From assembly GCA_963995525.1 (NCBI GenBank), contig OZ023217.1, positions 22,334,421-22,398,420 on the forward strand: a stretch of DNA of 64,000 nt. Direction: 5' to 3'. The notes below the pieces were generated by a model that was not told the origin of the DNA, searched no databases, and was given only the letters and a program-made list of their open reading frames with translations. Source of the stretch: Escarpia spicata. Taxonomy: Eukaryota; Annelida; Polychaeta; Sabellida; Siboglinidae. The translations under genes were made by a program, and so were the position numbers. Positions 1 through 10,050 of this stretch are shown here, piece after piece; the stretch's first letter is position 1; each line of letters opens with the position of its first letter.

Positions 1-59
1 CAGTTTTAAACCACTACTTATATGCAGACAAGTTTACATGGTATGCTGTTAACGATAAA

Positions 60-353
60 TTGTATTTTCTTGAAAACACCACATTTAGAAGTTGCTGCGA
101 CGTGTCTAGTTCTTCCACATGTGTGTCTTGCGCTGACTTCATCAATAAACCGTATCGAATCTCACTTAATCTGGTACTATTTGCGGTAGCCCGGAAACTA
201 CCAAGTACACACACACATATACACAGACACACCACACACACCACACACACACCACACATACACCACACATACACACATGCACGCATGCATACTCATACAC
301 ACACACGCATGAATCCTTATGTCATTATGACGTCATACAGACCCGACCGATAA
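60..353. repeat. ACAC/CACACC microsatellite (about 205-312)
   Basis: An imperfect CA/CACC tract lies at about 205-312. It creates His/Thr-rich open frames on both strands that are not genes. Confidence 0.9.
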
Positions 354-438
354 GAACAGCTGTGTCTGCTGTAGCTCTTTACAGTTGTGACTGTTGGCAA
401 TGAAGCAATACAAAAAGGATACAGGCATTTGAAATGGT

Positions 439-541
439 TTAACAAGAGATTTAGAGATTTTCCAATAAACTTCAGACGGCAAATGGACAAGGCAATGGTC
501 GGATTATCAAGAGTCCAATAATAGTTTATCTTTGTATATTT
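439..541 (-). mobile_element. CR1-like LINE 3' end fragment
   Basis: About 100 bases align to the 3' end of the CR1-like copy at 40600-40712: shared blocks ATGGACAAGG, GGATTATCAAGAGTCC and TTATCTTTGTAT, with divergence between them. It is old and 5'-truncated. Confidence 0.55.
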
Positions 542-1915
542 ATATTTTGTAAGATATATGTTATGTGTACGTGTGCGTACGTGTGTGTTATTGTAAACAC
601 AGCCACACAGTCGGTATTCGTATCACTGTACAACGTATTCCGTGTTTTGCTCTGCGGTCTCAACATAAGAAAATTATTACTTGTTCCATGTATGCATCAT
701 ACGAAAATGGTCTTGCAAGTTTTTAAACTGGATCATGGATGTTCAAGTCCTTCTCAAAGCTTTGAAATAGGGGTTTGTACAGAAAATTTCACAAGTAATG
801 TCTCACTGAGGAACCAACTTCTCTGCTCTTGGTCGTTGTGTTCTTTCTAGCTTATCTATGTATTTCTTATGGTGTGGTCTTCACGCGTGTATACACTATT
901 GTCAACGAAGTCTATGACTAATGTTTTGTACGTGGTTAAATGTCAATGTGACCGCACGATCTTGAGAGTACAGTGCACCGACCATGCTACAAAGGGTGCG
1001 TAGTAACGTACGGAATACAACAGGCGCAGGATGATATGTCGTCTTCTGTGAAGCAACGTCAGGTTTAATAATTTACACTCACCTCGCATGATAACCTGCC
1101 CATTTGCTTTTGTTGCAAAGAGAAATGGACATAATATTAACGGAAATACTACGGAATATCAGACTTGACACAGAATGTCACATTTGCACCATTGACCATT
1201 TTAGTAAGCTTGTAGGAAACTGGTTGCTCACGCTTTGCTTTGGTCACGTCCGACGTACCATCAACCGGAGTAACTTTGAACAATTTTCACTTGTCTCATC
1301 GTCATAGTTTATTCAAATACTAGCACAAACTTTGTTTATATTGTTAAAAACCATGCATGATCACATTTAATCATGCGCACAATGTAAGTTCTATAACGTC
1401 GTCACGTAATAGGGCCTAATAAGTCATGATCATCCATGTAACTAAATAATTAGTATTCATTTGTGTAATGTTTACAATACACCAGAGGGGTCATTTGATA
1501 CTCCTCGTCTCATTTCAAACAGCTGAGGAAGACGACAGAATCCATCGTAGTGGGGCTGTCATTCTAATAAGAAAGTTCGATCTTCCGGTCAGGCGCCACT
1601 CCAGAAATATGTATCATCCAACATATTCCCAACCAGCTTCATCCACGAGAAACAACTGTAATGTCAATCACTGTCAAAATACCGAGAACCGGTCAAGGAC
1701 CTTCACTAACCAAACATGTAGATAACAGCACCTATACTAACGAACAAGTTGGTGCACAACAGACGCCCATACAATGCCAAGCCTACAATTCGAACTATTG
1801 CGGTTTCAGCCACGAATGGTCAACGTCGTACACACATCTCCAACTGAAGCTTCACATTAAATACCCACGATGCACAACGCAATTAAAGGTATTTTTTTCC
1901 AAATGTAAAGGTTAG
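542..1915. other. No gene recognised
   Basis: Short open frames here (563-850, 1104-1307, 1468-1725, 1661-1915) lack recognisable domains and are not supported as genes. No repeat family was identified. Confidence 0.6.
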
Positions 1916-2131
1916 TAAAGGTAAGTTTTATACAGCGCAGTATCCAGTTCTTAGGATTGCTCAGGGCGTTTCACACTTTACTCCCTGGCATACCTGTTCA
2001 ATCGAACACCATCTTGACTTCTCTTGGAAGAATTCAGCCACGTTGCAATTAATGCACGAATATTATCCATACACAAAATAGCCATCACTGTCTATAGCCA
2101 GGTACTCATTCATACAGCTGAGTGAACTGTA
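1916..2131 (-). mobile_element. CORE-type SINE, antisense partial copy
   Basis: The reverse complement matches the 3' two thirds of the SINE at 42431-42763, from the CAGTTCACTCAGCTGTATGA block to the ACTGCGCTGTATAAAACTTAC tail. The tRNA-like head is absent. Confidence 0.7.
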
Positions 2132-2194
2132 AACAATGCGGTATCTATTTTTAGGACGTCCATTTGTAATTGGTGCTAGTCGTTGTCAATCTGA

Positions 2195-2335
2195 GGTAGT
2201 TTAAAGTTTTCCGGTTTACGTGATTGCAACGTGACGCCGACATCGAGTCTGACTCAGTCGGTGTCTGTCAGTGTAATGTATACACTGCAATTGAGGTGAG
2301 ACTGGTCTGGTCGGGTCGGATCGTGCGAAAAGTAT
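2195..2335 (+). repeat. Copy of the 51.4-51.8 kb inverted-repeat MITE
   Basis: Blocks such as GACTCAGTCGGTGT, GTATACACTGCA and GACTGGTCTGGTCGGGTCGG recur, in both orientations, in the element at 51367-51775. It is a diverged single arm. Confidence 0.45.
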
Positions 2336-4189
2336 ATCCCGGGACGTCGTCTGTTCTCTACCCAGAATTAGCGGAGTAGTAATTTCTTACTGAAAATCTG
2401 CTGTGTTGACTGTGGGAAAGTGAGCATCGTTGAACATCAAACGGGTATAGCAGTTAACTCAGCCCGACTCGGCCGTATTGCCAGTTAAGCTTGTTTTGAA
2501 ACTGGATGTTTTGTTTACTATTTGAACATGTACCCGTGGTCGTGCCTTCAAATTGCGACCGTTGTTACGGGTTTACTAAACCCAATTTGGCGGGCAGTAT
2601 ACCTTCAACATAGTTAGTATAGTCTTAAGAACATTATATTAACTAATACTGAAAACACTAGGAACAGACTACGTCCTTTTAAGAGTTACCGCCATTATGT
2701 GGAACGTTTCCAGCTGTGACACATAGTATGACGTCACCATTAGAGATTACGCCATTATGACGACAACGAGGGGACATTTCCGATTGTTAAGTAATTAACA
2801 TGTTTCGTCAGCTGCAGGTAAGCATGACGTTTATTTTTACTCGGGCAAACAACAGTTATGTGTTTGTTTATCTGTTTCACACCAACTATAGACGAGTTGT
2901 TATCATGGTCAATCGACACATTTTGTACAATGACGCCGCTCTGAGACTGATCACAAATGTAACAATAGCCTGCGTATTGTTAACATTTGTTATCGTAACA
3001 TTTGACAATTCTATCAAAACATCGCGAAAACAAACAGCGGCCGTAACACATCTTAACTTATCTGACGACATTACATTGAGTGCTGTTTACTGCTATTGTG
3101 ACCATATTTCCTTCACACGTACGTACACAGATATCACAATGGAAGCAATAATGTTGACGTACACGCCGGTAGCATACTTCCATTGTCGTCTGCTCGCAGT
3201 CCGGGCCATATTGGTGGCTGTATAATGTGCAGCAGGACTCGACTGTGGTCGACGCGACTCAAGAGCCGTGCACAGTAATGAGCGACTGACTTCTCTCTCG
3301 CAGTCTGACGACGTGGGACTTGCTCGACCATCGGGGACAGAGTGGGAACCGTGACAGACCGGTCGGGATAGATGCATGCGCTGGGGGGGTACAACGCGTG
3401 GCCCAGTGAGTATACACGTACACTAAGTCTACTTACGTACTTACTTATTTACTTAGGTCCGATTGCTCGCTAGGACCATAAGGCCATGAGCCGATGTCCA
3501 CCACTGTTGCTTAATACAAACTGGAATTTGGCTTCGTCCACCATCAAAGAAAGACCAACCAAGTACATACACACTTATAAATTGTACAACAAACAGTGTA
3601 AATTTTTTTGCAGATTGACGGCGTTTGCCGACCGAAATTTGTATTTTCTTGTACGTTTTTAGAAGTATTGTCACGTCAATGAAATATATTATTTAATTCC
3701 GACGGATATGCACCGCCACACCGGTGTTTTCAACCAGAGCACGACACTGCTGCACTGTCTGTAAAAATCGAATATGAAGTAGTCATTCTGTTTTTAAAAT
3801 GTTAGTTAACATTTCCATGAATCCAAGAATCCAAGATGAGAAGCAACAGTATTATCAATGGAAAATGTGTCAGGTCTGTTTAGAACGTCGGTAACACGTA
3901 AGTTCTTAGACCTTGCTCCCGCGTGCGTACACGTAATGTGTCCAAGTCTCTGTGTACAATACAAATCAGACGCAGCTGTTCATAATAGAGCCTGTAGTGA
4001 ATTGACTTCGCACAGTAATTGTAACGTTGGAGATTACTTCGCTTGTGCTGTGTTTAAGGCAAACGGTACGGTTTTTTCAGTGATAATCTTGTCCTGCATA
4101 ACATGACCTTGCACGTAGTAAATGTTGGGTCGATGGTGTATCGCAGACAAACAAACATACAGGAAGACAGGCATGCATGCAGGCAGATA
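2336..4189. other. No gene recognised
   Basis: The longest open frame (2800-3225, 141 codons) has no recognisable domain and an unremarkable composition; it may be chance. Nothing else was identified. Confidence 0.5.
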
Positions 4190-4233
4190 AGCACGCACGC
4201 ACACACGCACGCACGCACGCACGCACGCACGCA
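4190..4233. repeat. GCAC microsatellite
   Basis: A (GCAC)n tract preceded by degenerate GCAG/GCAT units. Confidence 0.9.
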
Positions 4234-4800
4234 GTGTTTCTGCCAGAACAATATCAAGAAAATGTGACTAGTAAATCATGGAGTTTTCTGTTAAACTTAA
4301 TTTTAGGAACAAGAAGTTGTTGTGAGATAGATGATCTAAGGCGCCTTGGAATATTACAAATATACAGGAGACAAACGAAATAGGCTGGTTGTTGCTTAGA
4401 CATGGCACGGTATGTAATAGTGATATGAAACCGGAAGTTGGTGCAGCTGTGTAAGTATAGGTACTGATGGTAAGAAACGAGGGGTCATGAGTACAACATG
4501 TGATAAGCACGGGGAACTTAGCCTAGTCCTTTTTAGCAATTGTGTTTAGCAATGAGTTACAACAGTTAAAATACTATTAATTAAAACTATTTATAATTGG
4601 CGGCCTTTTTAAATGTGAGTTGGTTCGTTCATGTTGAAAAGCATAGTGTATAATTTATAATCACTGAAACATATTAATTACAAGTCAAGATATGACCAAG
4701 TGAATTTTTAGCGGCCATCTTGGATTTGCGCCAAAATTATTTCCTCCTGCATAGACACACACACATACCCGCATACACGCACCAATATATATATATATAC

Positions 4801-5202
4801 CATTCAGACCCGGCGGTCAACAAGGATTGGTATCGCAGGATTGTCAGTTAAACAGGTACGTCATCTAGCTGGCAGCATTAATTTGGTTTGAATACAAAAC
4901 ATGTAAACGCATGTGCATACCACATATACAACCACACACACACACATACCCGCATACACGCACCAATATATATATATTCATTTCATGCATGGAACTCTTG
5001 CATTCCTTCACAAAAGTGATTCTATATATATATATATTGGTGCGTGTATGCGGGTATGTGTGTGTGTGTGGTTGTATATGTGGTATGCACATGCGTTTAC
5101 ATGTTTTGTATTCAAACCACATTAATGCTGCCAGCTAGATGACATACGTGTTTAATTGACAATCCTGCGATACCAATCCTTGTTGACCGCCGGGTCTGAA
5201 TG
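4801..5202. mobile_element. Fold-back element with 180-base inverted arms
   Basis: Arms 4801-4977 and 5024-5202 are near-perfect inverted copies, beginning CATTCAGACCCGGCGGTCAA and ending with its reverse complement. Each arm contains a CA-rich stretch and an AT run next to a central unique sequence of about 45 bases (4978-5023). A partial third copy of the inner arm lies at 4756-4798. The central sequence recurs alone at 6358-6404. No coding capacity. Confidence 0.85.
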
Positions 5203-6357
5203 GTCGCACAAAGGGTTAATGGTCAGTAGTCGGGCCAAATACAGAAATAGGTCCACCCAATTGTATGTTATAAACGTAAAGTAGTATTAATAACAGAACA
5301 ATGTAATTTGGATATGAAAATACACTTATTCTGCCAAAGGATAATAGCAGAATGGAACAATGTATCTACTAAATATGTTAATTCGTGCATTGCTTTTTTA
5401 GAATAAATAAGTGGCGAATACATCATTACGGCTAGCTGCGCATTAATGACAAATCGTTGGGTACTCGATATATAAACCGATGGCGTCCTTGACTATTTGC
5501 CATCTAGAGCTTGTAACTTTGGGAGACATTTGGTTAAATCTGGTTAAATATTATGTTTAACAATCTCAAACAAAAACAAAGATATTCGCAAGTACTACAC
5601 GTTGTCGGGGTGCACACAGGTTAACCGAATCCGCACGGTCTCGTAATTGACAGCACACGTACAAGTAAGTGACATATGCATCGCTGGGCTCCCGATTGCT
5701 CTAGTGACATGTCTGTTGGTTATTGCAAACATCTCGCTATTGACCGCGCTTTGTGCGCCACTGTGTCTGCATGCCCGGGCGAACAATGACCAGTCGTAAA
5801 GATTATTGATATTCCGTCTTATACTAATACCAAATGTACTGCTCTATTGGCGTGTGTAGGTCTGACGGACAAACGGTGCAGATTTAACGGCTGCCCACGC
5901 CCGTAATGTGGCCCGTTGGCAACGCCGGTTTGCTGAACTCGACGCAACCACCGAGTACAGATCTGTGTGTCTTTCATAGCGCGCTTAGTCGCCAAAGGCG
6001 CTCTAACACGTGGCGTTTACATTTGCAGATCTGCGTCTCCTGAAAAAAAAACGCCTGGTCGTCTAAGTACGTCTGCGGTCGATACCCGCAGGCGAGATAG
6101 AGCCTGATAAAACCCGATAGAGCGGTCTTGTAACTCGACGGAATGGCTCCAAGTCAGCAGGTTCGTGTCCGCTATACAGCTCGTGTCGCACCAACGGTCT
6201 GCTTTGTACGTCACTCTCGGGACGACGATGTTAAAGACTGACCTATGAACGTCAATGCATACTTGGCAAGGCACAGTCAAGGAAGTGTGTCCAGATCACA
6301 GACATAGTCGTTTTAGCTTGATGATTACTCTCGGAAAATCGACGCGTCGACAGGTCA
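5203..6357. other. No gene recognised
   Basis: Moderately CpG-rich from 5590 to 6280, perhaps part of the upstream region of the gene at 6517. The open frames at 5595-5786 and 6017-6280 on the minus strand have no recognisable domain. Confidence 0.5.
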
Positions 6358-6404
6358 TTCATTTCATGCATGGGACTCTTGCATTCCTTCACAAAAGTGA
6401 TTCT
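6358..6404 (+). repeat. Second copy of the fold-back core sequence
   Basis: Forty-seven bases beginning TTCATTTCATGCATGG and ending AAAGTGATTCTA differ by one base from the core of the 4801-5202 fold-back element, but no arms are present here. It lies about 90 bases upstream of the TATA-like site of the gene at 6517. Confidence 0.85.
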
Positions 6405-6443
6405 AACAAGCGTAAGAGTCATTTTGGTGGCGCGAACAAAAGC

Positions 6444-6450
6444 TATAAAG
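6444..6450 (+). promoter_or_regulatory. Possible TATA box of the single-exon gene
   Basis: TATAAAG lies 67-73 bases before the ATG at 6517, which would give a 5' leader of roughly 40 bases. This is context only; no initiator or conserved element backs it. Confidence 0.3.
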
Positions 6451-6516
6451 CAAACACATACGAGAAGAATTGGATAATCGTGTTACCTGTTAATCAACAA
6501 CGGAAATATCTGCAAC

Positions 6517-7608
6517 ATGAAGGCTACAAGAACGAATCGTCGAGAGGTGAACTCGAGTGTTACGCAGCGTTTCATTCCGCGCAAAGCTGTTATGGACCTG
6601 GAGCGCGGAATCATGACGGCGAGGAACGTTAAGCAGAGCAACTTCGGCAAGGCGCTTCTGCAGTCTCTCACTCACGACGATTTCATTCTGACCACGACGC
6701 TCGACATCCTGCGTACACAGAGCTCTCGCACGCTGGCGCATTTCGAGCAGGAACGACGTTCGTTCCTGCAACGACTGGAGGGGCGCCCCGACCCGACCCT
6801 CATCATCGATCGACCTGCGTCTCCCGTCATGACGACGCTGGCGCGGTCCGAGCCGGGTTACATGCGCGCGACGGTTGCCAAACCAAATCCAAATAGAGGC
6901 GTCAACTTCCGTACCATCGATGCCTTCACGGTCGAGAAGCAGCGCACGACGTATGCATGGGAACCGTCGGCGGGGCTAACGACCACCACCACGCGTTTCC
7001 ACTGCATCGCCAAGCCGTCACCGCCGCTCTCTCGGTTCGAGAAGCGCGACCTAATGCGCGGACTCACTTGTCACAAGCGCAACGGTTTGACCCAGCAGCT
7101 CGCGACACAGACCGACGCCGCGCCTCGGAAGTCGACGGACCTGAAGCGTCGCCAGGCCGTGAAGGCCCGCGCTCAGGCACTCGCGATGGCTGAGGAGAAG
7201 GGCGAGCAGGCGACAGGCGGGTTGCGTGTCTTCGTTACCGAGCCCAGCGACGTTAAAGTGAAGATTAGCAAGAAGAAAAAAACTGTATTAATTCCAAAGC
7301 TGCCAAAGCGCGAGAGCTCGTTGTTCCCGCAGTTCGAGAAATATTCTCAACAAAATGCTCCTTGCGAGGAAGAGAATGAGAATGATAAGACAAACGAGCC
7401 TTCGTCCGGTGCCGTACGCAAGGGAGGACGCCAGGCGATCAATGCTAAGGCAGGGCCGAAGGCAGTAACTGGCAAGGCAGGAACACAAGCAGCAACGGCA
7501 GCAACACCGACCAGACCAACGTCGGCGCGGGGAAAGCACAAGAAAGTAAAACGTAAACAGGAACGAACGAAATATCGGCGTGCCGGATTGAAGCTGGTCA
7601 CTACTTAA
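6517..7608 (+). CDS. Unrecognised single-exon gene, 363-aa basic protein
   Basis: An uninterrupted ATG-to-TAA frame of 363 codons starts in a good context (AACATGA). I do not recognise the family. The N-terminal two thirds are mixed in composition: residues 1-100 are predicted helical with regular Leu and charged residues, and about 120-190 contain FRTIDAFTVEKQRTTYAWEP. The C-terminal third is disordered, Lys/Ala/Gly-rich and ends in a KHKKVKRKQERTKYRR-type basic tail. There is no signal peptide or membrane segment. The frame has strong GC at third positions, unlike its AT-rich surroundings, which argues for real coding. A TATAAAG lies about 70 bases upstream and an AATAAA about 360 bases downstream. 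It is intronless, so a retrocopy origin is possible. Confidence 0.7.
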   Translation: MKATRTNRREVNSSVTQRFIPRKAVMDLERGIMTARNVKQSNFGKALLQSLTHDDFILTTTLDILRTQSSRTLAHFEQERRSFLQRLEGRPDPTLIIDRPASPVMTTLARSEPGYMRATVAKPNPNRGVNFRTIDAFTVEKQRTTYAWEPSAGLTTTTTRFHCIAKPSPPLSRFEKRDLMRGLTCHKRNGLTQQLATQTDAAPRKSTDLKRRQAVKARAQALAMAEEKGEQATGGLRVFVTEPSDVKVKISKKKKTVLIPKLPKRESSLFPQFEKYSQQNAPCEEENENDKTNEPSSGAVRKGGRQAINAKAGPKAVTGKAGTQAATAATPTRPTSARGKHKKVKRKQERTKYRRAGLKLVTT

Positions 7609-7969
7609 CGAACTATGTTCGTGAGCTCACCAAAGGAAAGTGCTAAACCATGTTAACTTTGGCGTGTAGACACGTAGACATCATACTGACTGCAGGAGAA
7701 TGCTAAGCAGGTGTCTCGTAAGTCATTTCCATGAACTCTGGGCAGTGATAGATGTTGCATTGTTTATATAAATGCCCGTCTATTTAGATGGCGTTCTGAT
7801 GGGATGACTCGGTGCAGTGTCCGTGATGGAGTACCGACTGCGTTATTTGTATTGTGACTATAGCTACCACCGTGACGTCATCTACGTGACAGTGCCGTTT
7901 CGTACAGGTTTATAATGCAAGCTAGGTGAGATTGAAATTCGCTTTTGTCAATTGCTAAGAACCATCGCT

Positions 7970-7980
7970 AAAATAAATAC
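7970..7980 (+). terminator. Possible polyadenylation signal after the single-exon gene
   Basis: AAATAAATAC about 360 bases after the stop codon at 7608 is the first canonical hexamer downstream on this strand. The interval contains no other open frame of note. Confidence 0.3.
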
Positions 7981-8960
7981 AATTCCTAAGTTTATCCAAA
8001 TGTATGTCTACTACCTAGCATTGATGGTGGAGAATCAGCCCTGTGTAAAATTTTATTTTCATTTCAAGTTGTTGTAAACGTTTACTTTCGATACCGCCTG
8101 ATAGGTTGGAGCATAAATAACATGTATGGTCCGAGTGTACAACGATCATACCCCTGGGGGCCGTGGGGGCATCTTTAAACAACAATCTTGAAACGGCTCT
8201 ACCTTCTGAACCGTTCGCCCTACATCAAAATAATATGTCTCTATGGTTTCGAAATGTGGAGTAGCAAATTTTATGTTCATGTTATTTTTGCGTAGAGGCA
8301 GCCATTTTGAAGTTATGTGCAAAAAAAGTCAAATCGTGTAATTTTCTCTTTAATTGTCCTAATTATTTCCACCCTTAACCAATCAATTTAACTCTAAACA
8401 TCGCATAGTCTTGATAAAATTGCCAAAAGAAACCCCGAACTCATGCCAAGCACAAAAAGGATTGATACTATAAGGGAAAAAGTAACTAATGTTGCTCGTT
8501 TATTGCTATCATGTCAGAGCAATATTAACATGACACCACCTGGCGGATTATTCATAAAACGGTCCCAATTTATGAACCGTTCATCCTACATCAACGTATT
8601 ATGCATATAAAGATTCGAAACGAGAAGTAGCAACTATTAAGTTGTTATTTTTTTGTAAATGTTTGCAAAAAGCTGTAACATCTGATAATGTTAATATTTG
8701 TTTCTATTTGAAAAAACCCATCAAGAACATGTAATTTCGAACGATATGTTGCTTGAGTTTGGCATGCTTATATATTTTGCCGTAGCATGTTTTGTATATT
8801 AAACATGCAATCCAAATAAAAGTTAGAACAACGTGCCTCACAAACAAAGCCCCTCATCAAGTTGGCGAAGGAGTGGATCAGTGCTCCACCATCGATGACA
8901 AAACGTTGTAAAAATGCGCTCACACACATAAGTGAGACTTCTACTAGTTTCAAGAATGCA

Positions 8961-9914
8961 TTCCAAAAAGTCAGACTTGGGGCTTCAGTTGAGGTTCCCT
9001 TGAGAGGACAATGCAGGAGGTAGGGGAAGATTCGTGCCAGAATAGAACAGACTCCTCTCGGCTCTCACGCACAATGAAAGTTTGCCCGTACTGTGGTTAA
9101 CGTGATCTGCGAAGAGCCCTGGATTCTCATCTTTATCCCTCTAACTTTCTGCTATCTGTGTTATTGGTTAAGTTGTTTCACTTGATTAGTGTGATCAGAT
9201 ACAAGGTATTCGGATTCAGCGCTTGTTCAAGAAGCTCCTATCCCTTCGATTCAAGCTCACCAACATACGTGAGGCACATAATGTTGTCCAACGTAATTGA
9301 GTCCTCACGCTCTTTTTCAAAATAACATTCTCTGTTCATCAAGGCTTCCAACAAATTCCTAAGATGGCGTCAAAACCGTTTCTGGTATGCACAGCCTTCT
9401 TCGTAGCACTGCATTGTCACCGTCGTCGTTATTATCACAGGTAAATGCCCCGACTACTCGGCTGATCCCCGGGCCAGCCACTGTCCAGCATTCTAACAGG
9501 TGCTGGGTAAAGCCGTTCACATCGCAAACTCCCTTTACCCTTGTGTTGGTCAATCGGTATGGTCGAGAACCGTCGACTGGTCATTGTTTTCGTCCAATCA
9601 CCCTCATTTCACTCATTTTGCGTTCTCGGAAGAAACACATCATGGTCTTGAATGAAGATGGAATCCACCGGACATAATTCTGATGATCGAGAGAAATGAC
9701 AGAGGTGCAAGCAACTTCAGCGTGTCAAGCTGTCAACCATAGCTTGAATTTCCTATCTCGATGTGCTCGGAGGAACATGAAGATGATCTGTTGGAACTTG
9801 TGCACCAGTAGTCAGCATGGTATGACTATATAACTTTCTCGTGTAACCACAGCGATCCTGTCTTCAATAGGCAACTCAGTTCCGCTATCCTTGTGCATCC
9901 ACGTTATATGATCA
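8961..9914. other. No gene recognised
   Basis: Inter-arm sequence left of the LINE; open frames at 9359-9553 and 9387-9677 have no recognisable domain. Confidence 0.5.
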
Positions 9915-9919
9915 TCCAG

Positions 9920-9977
<58 letters not shown>

Positions 9978-10050
9978 TTTATTTCAGACAAAAAAGCATA
10001 CATGTAATATGCACTATGTCCATAGTAAAAAAGTAAAAATAAAAAGTATA

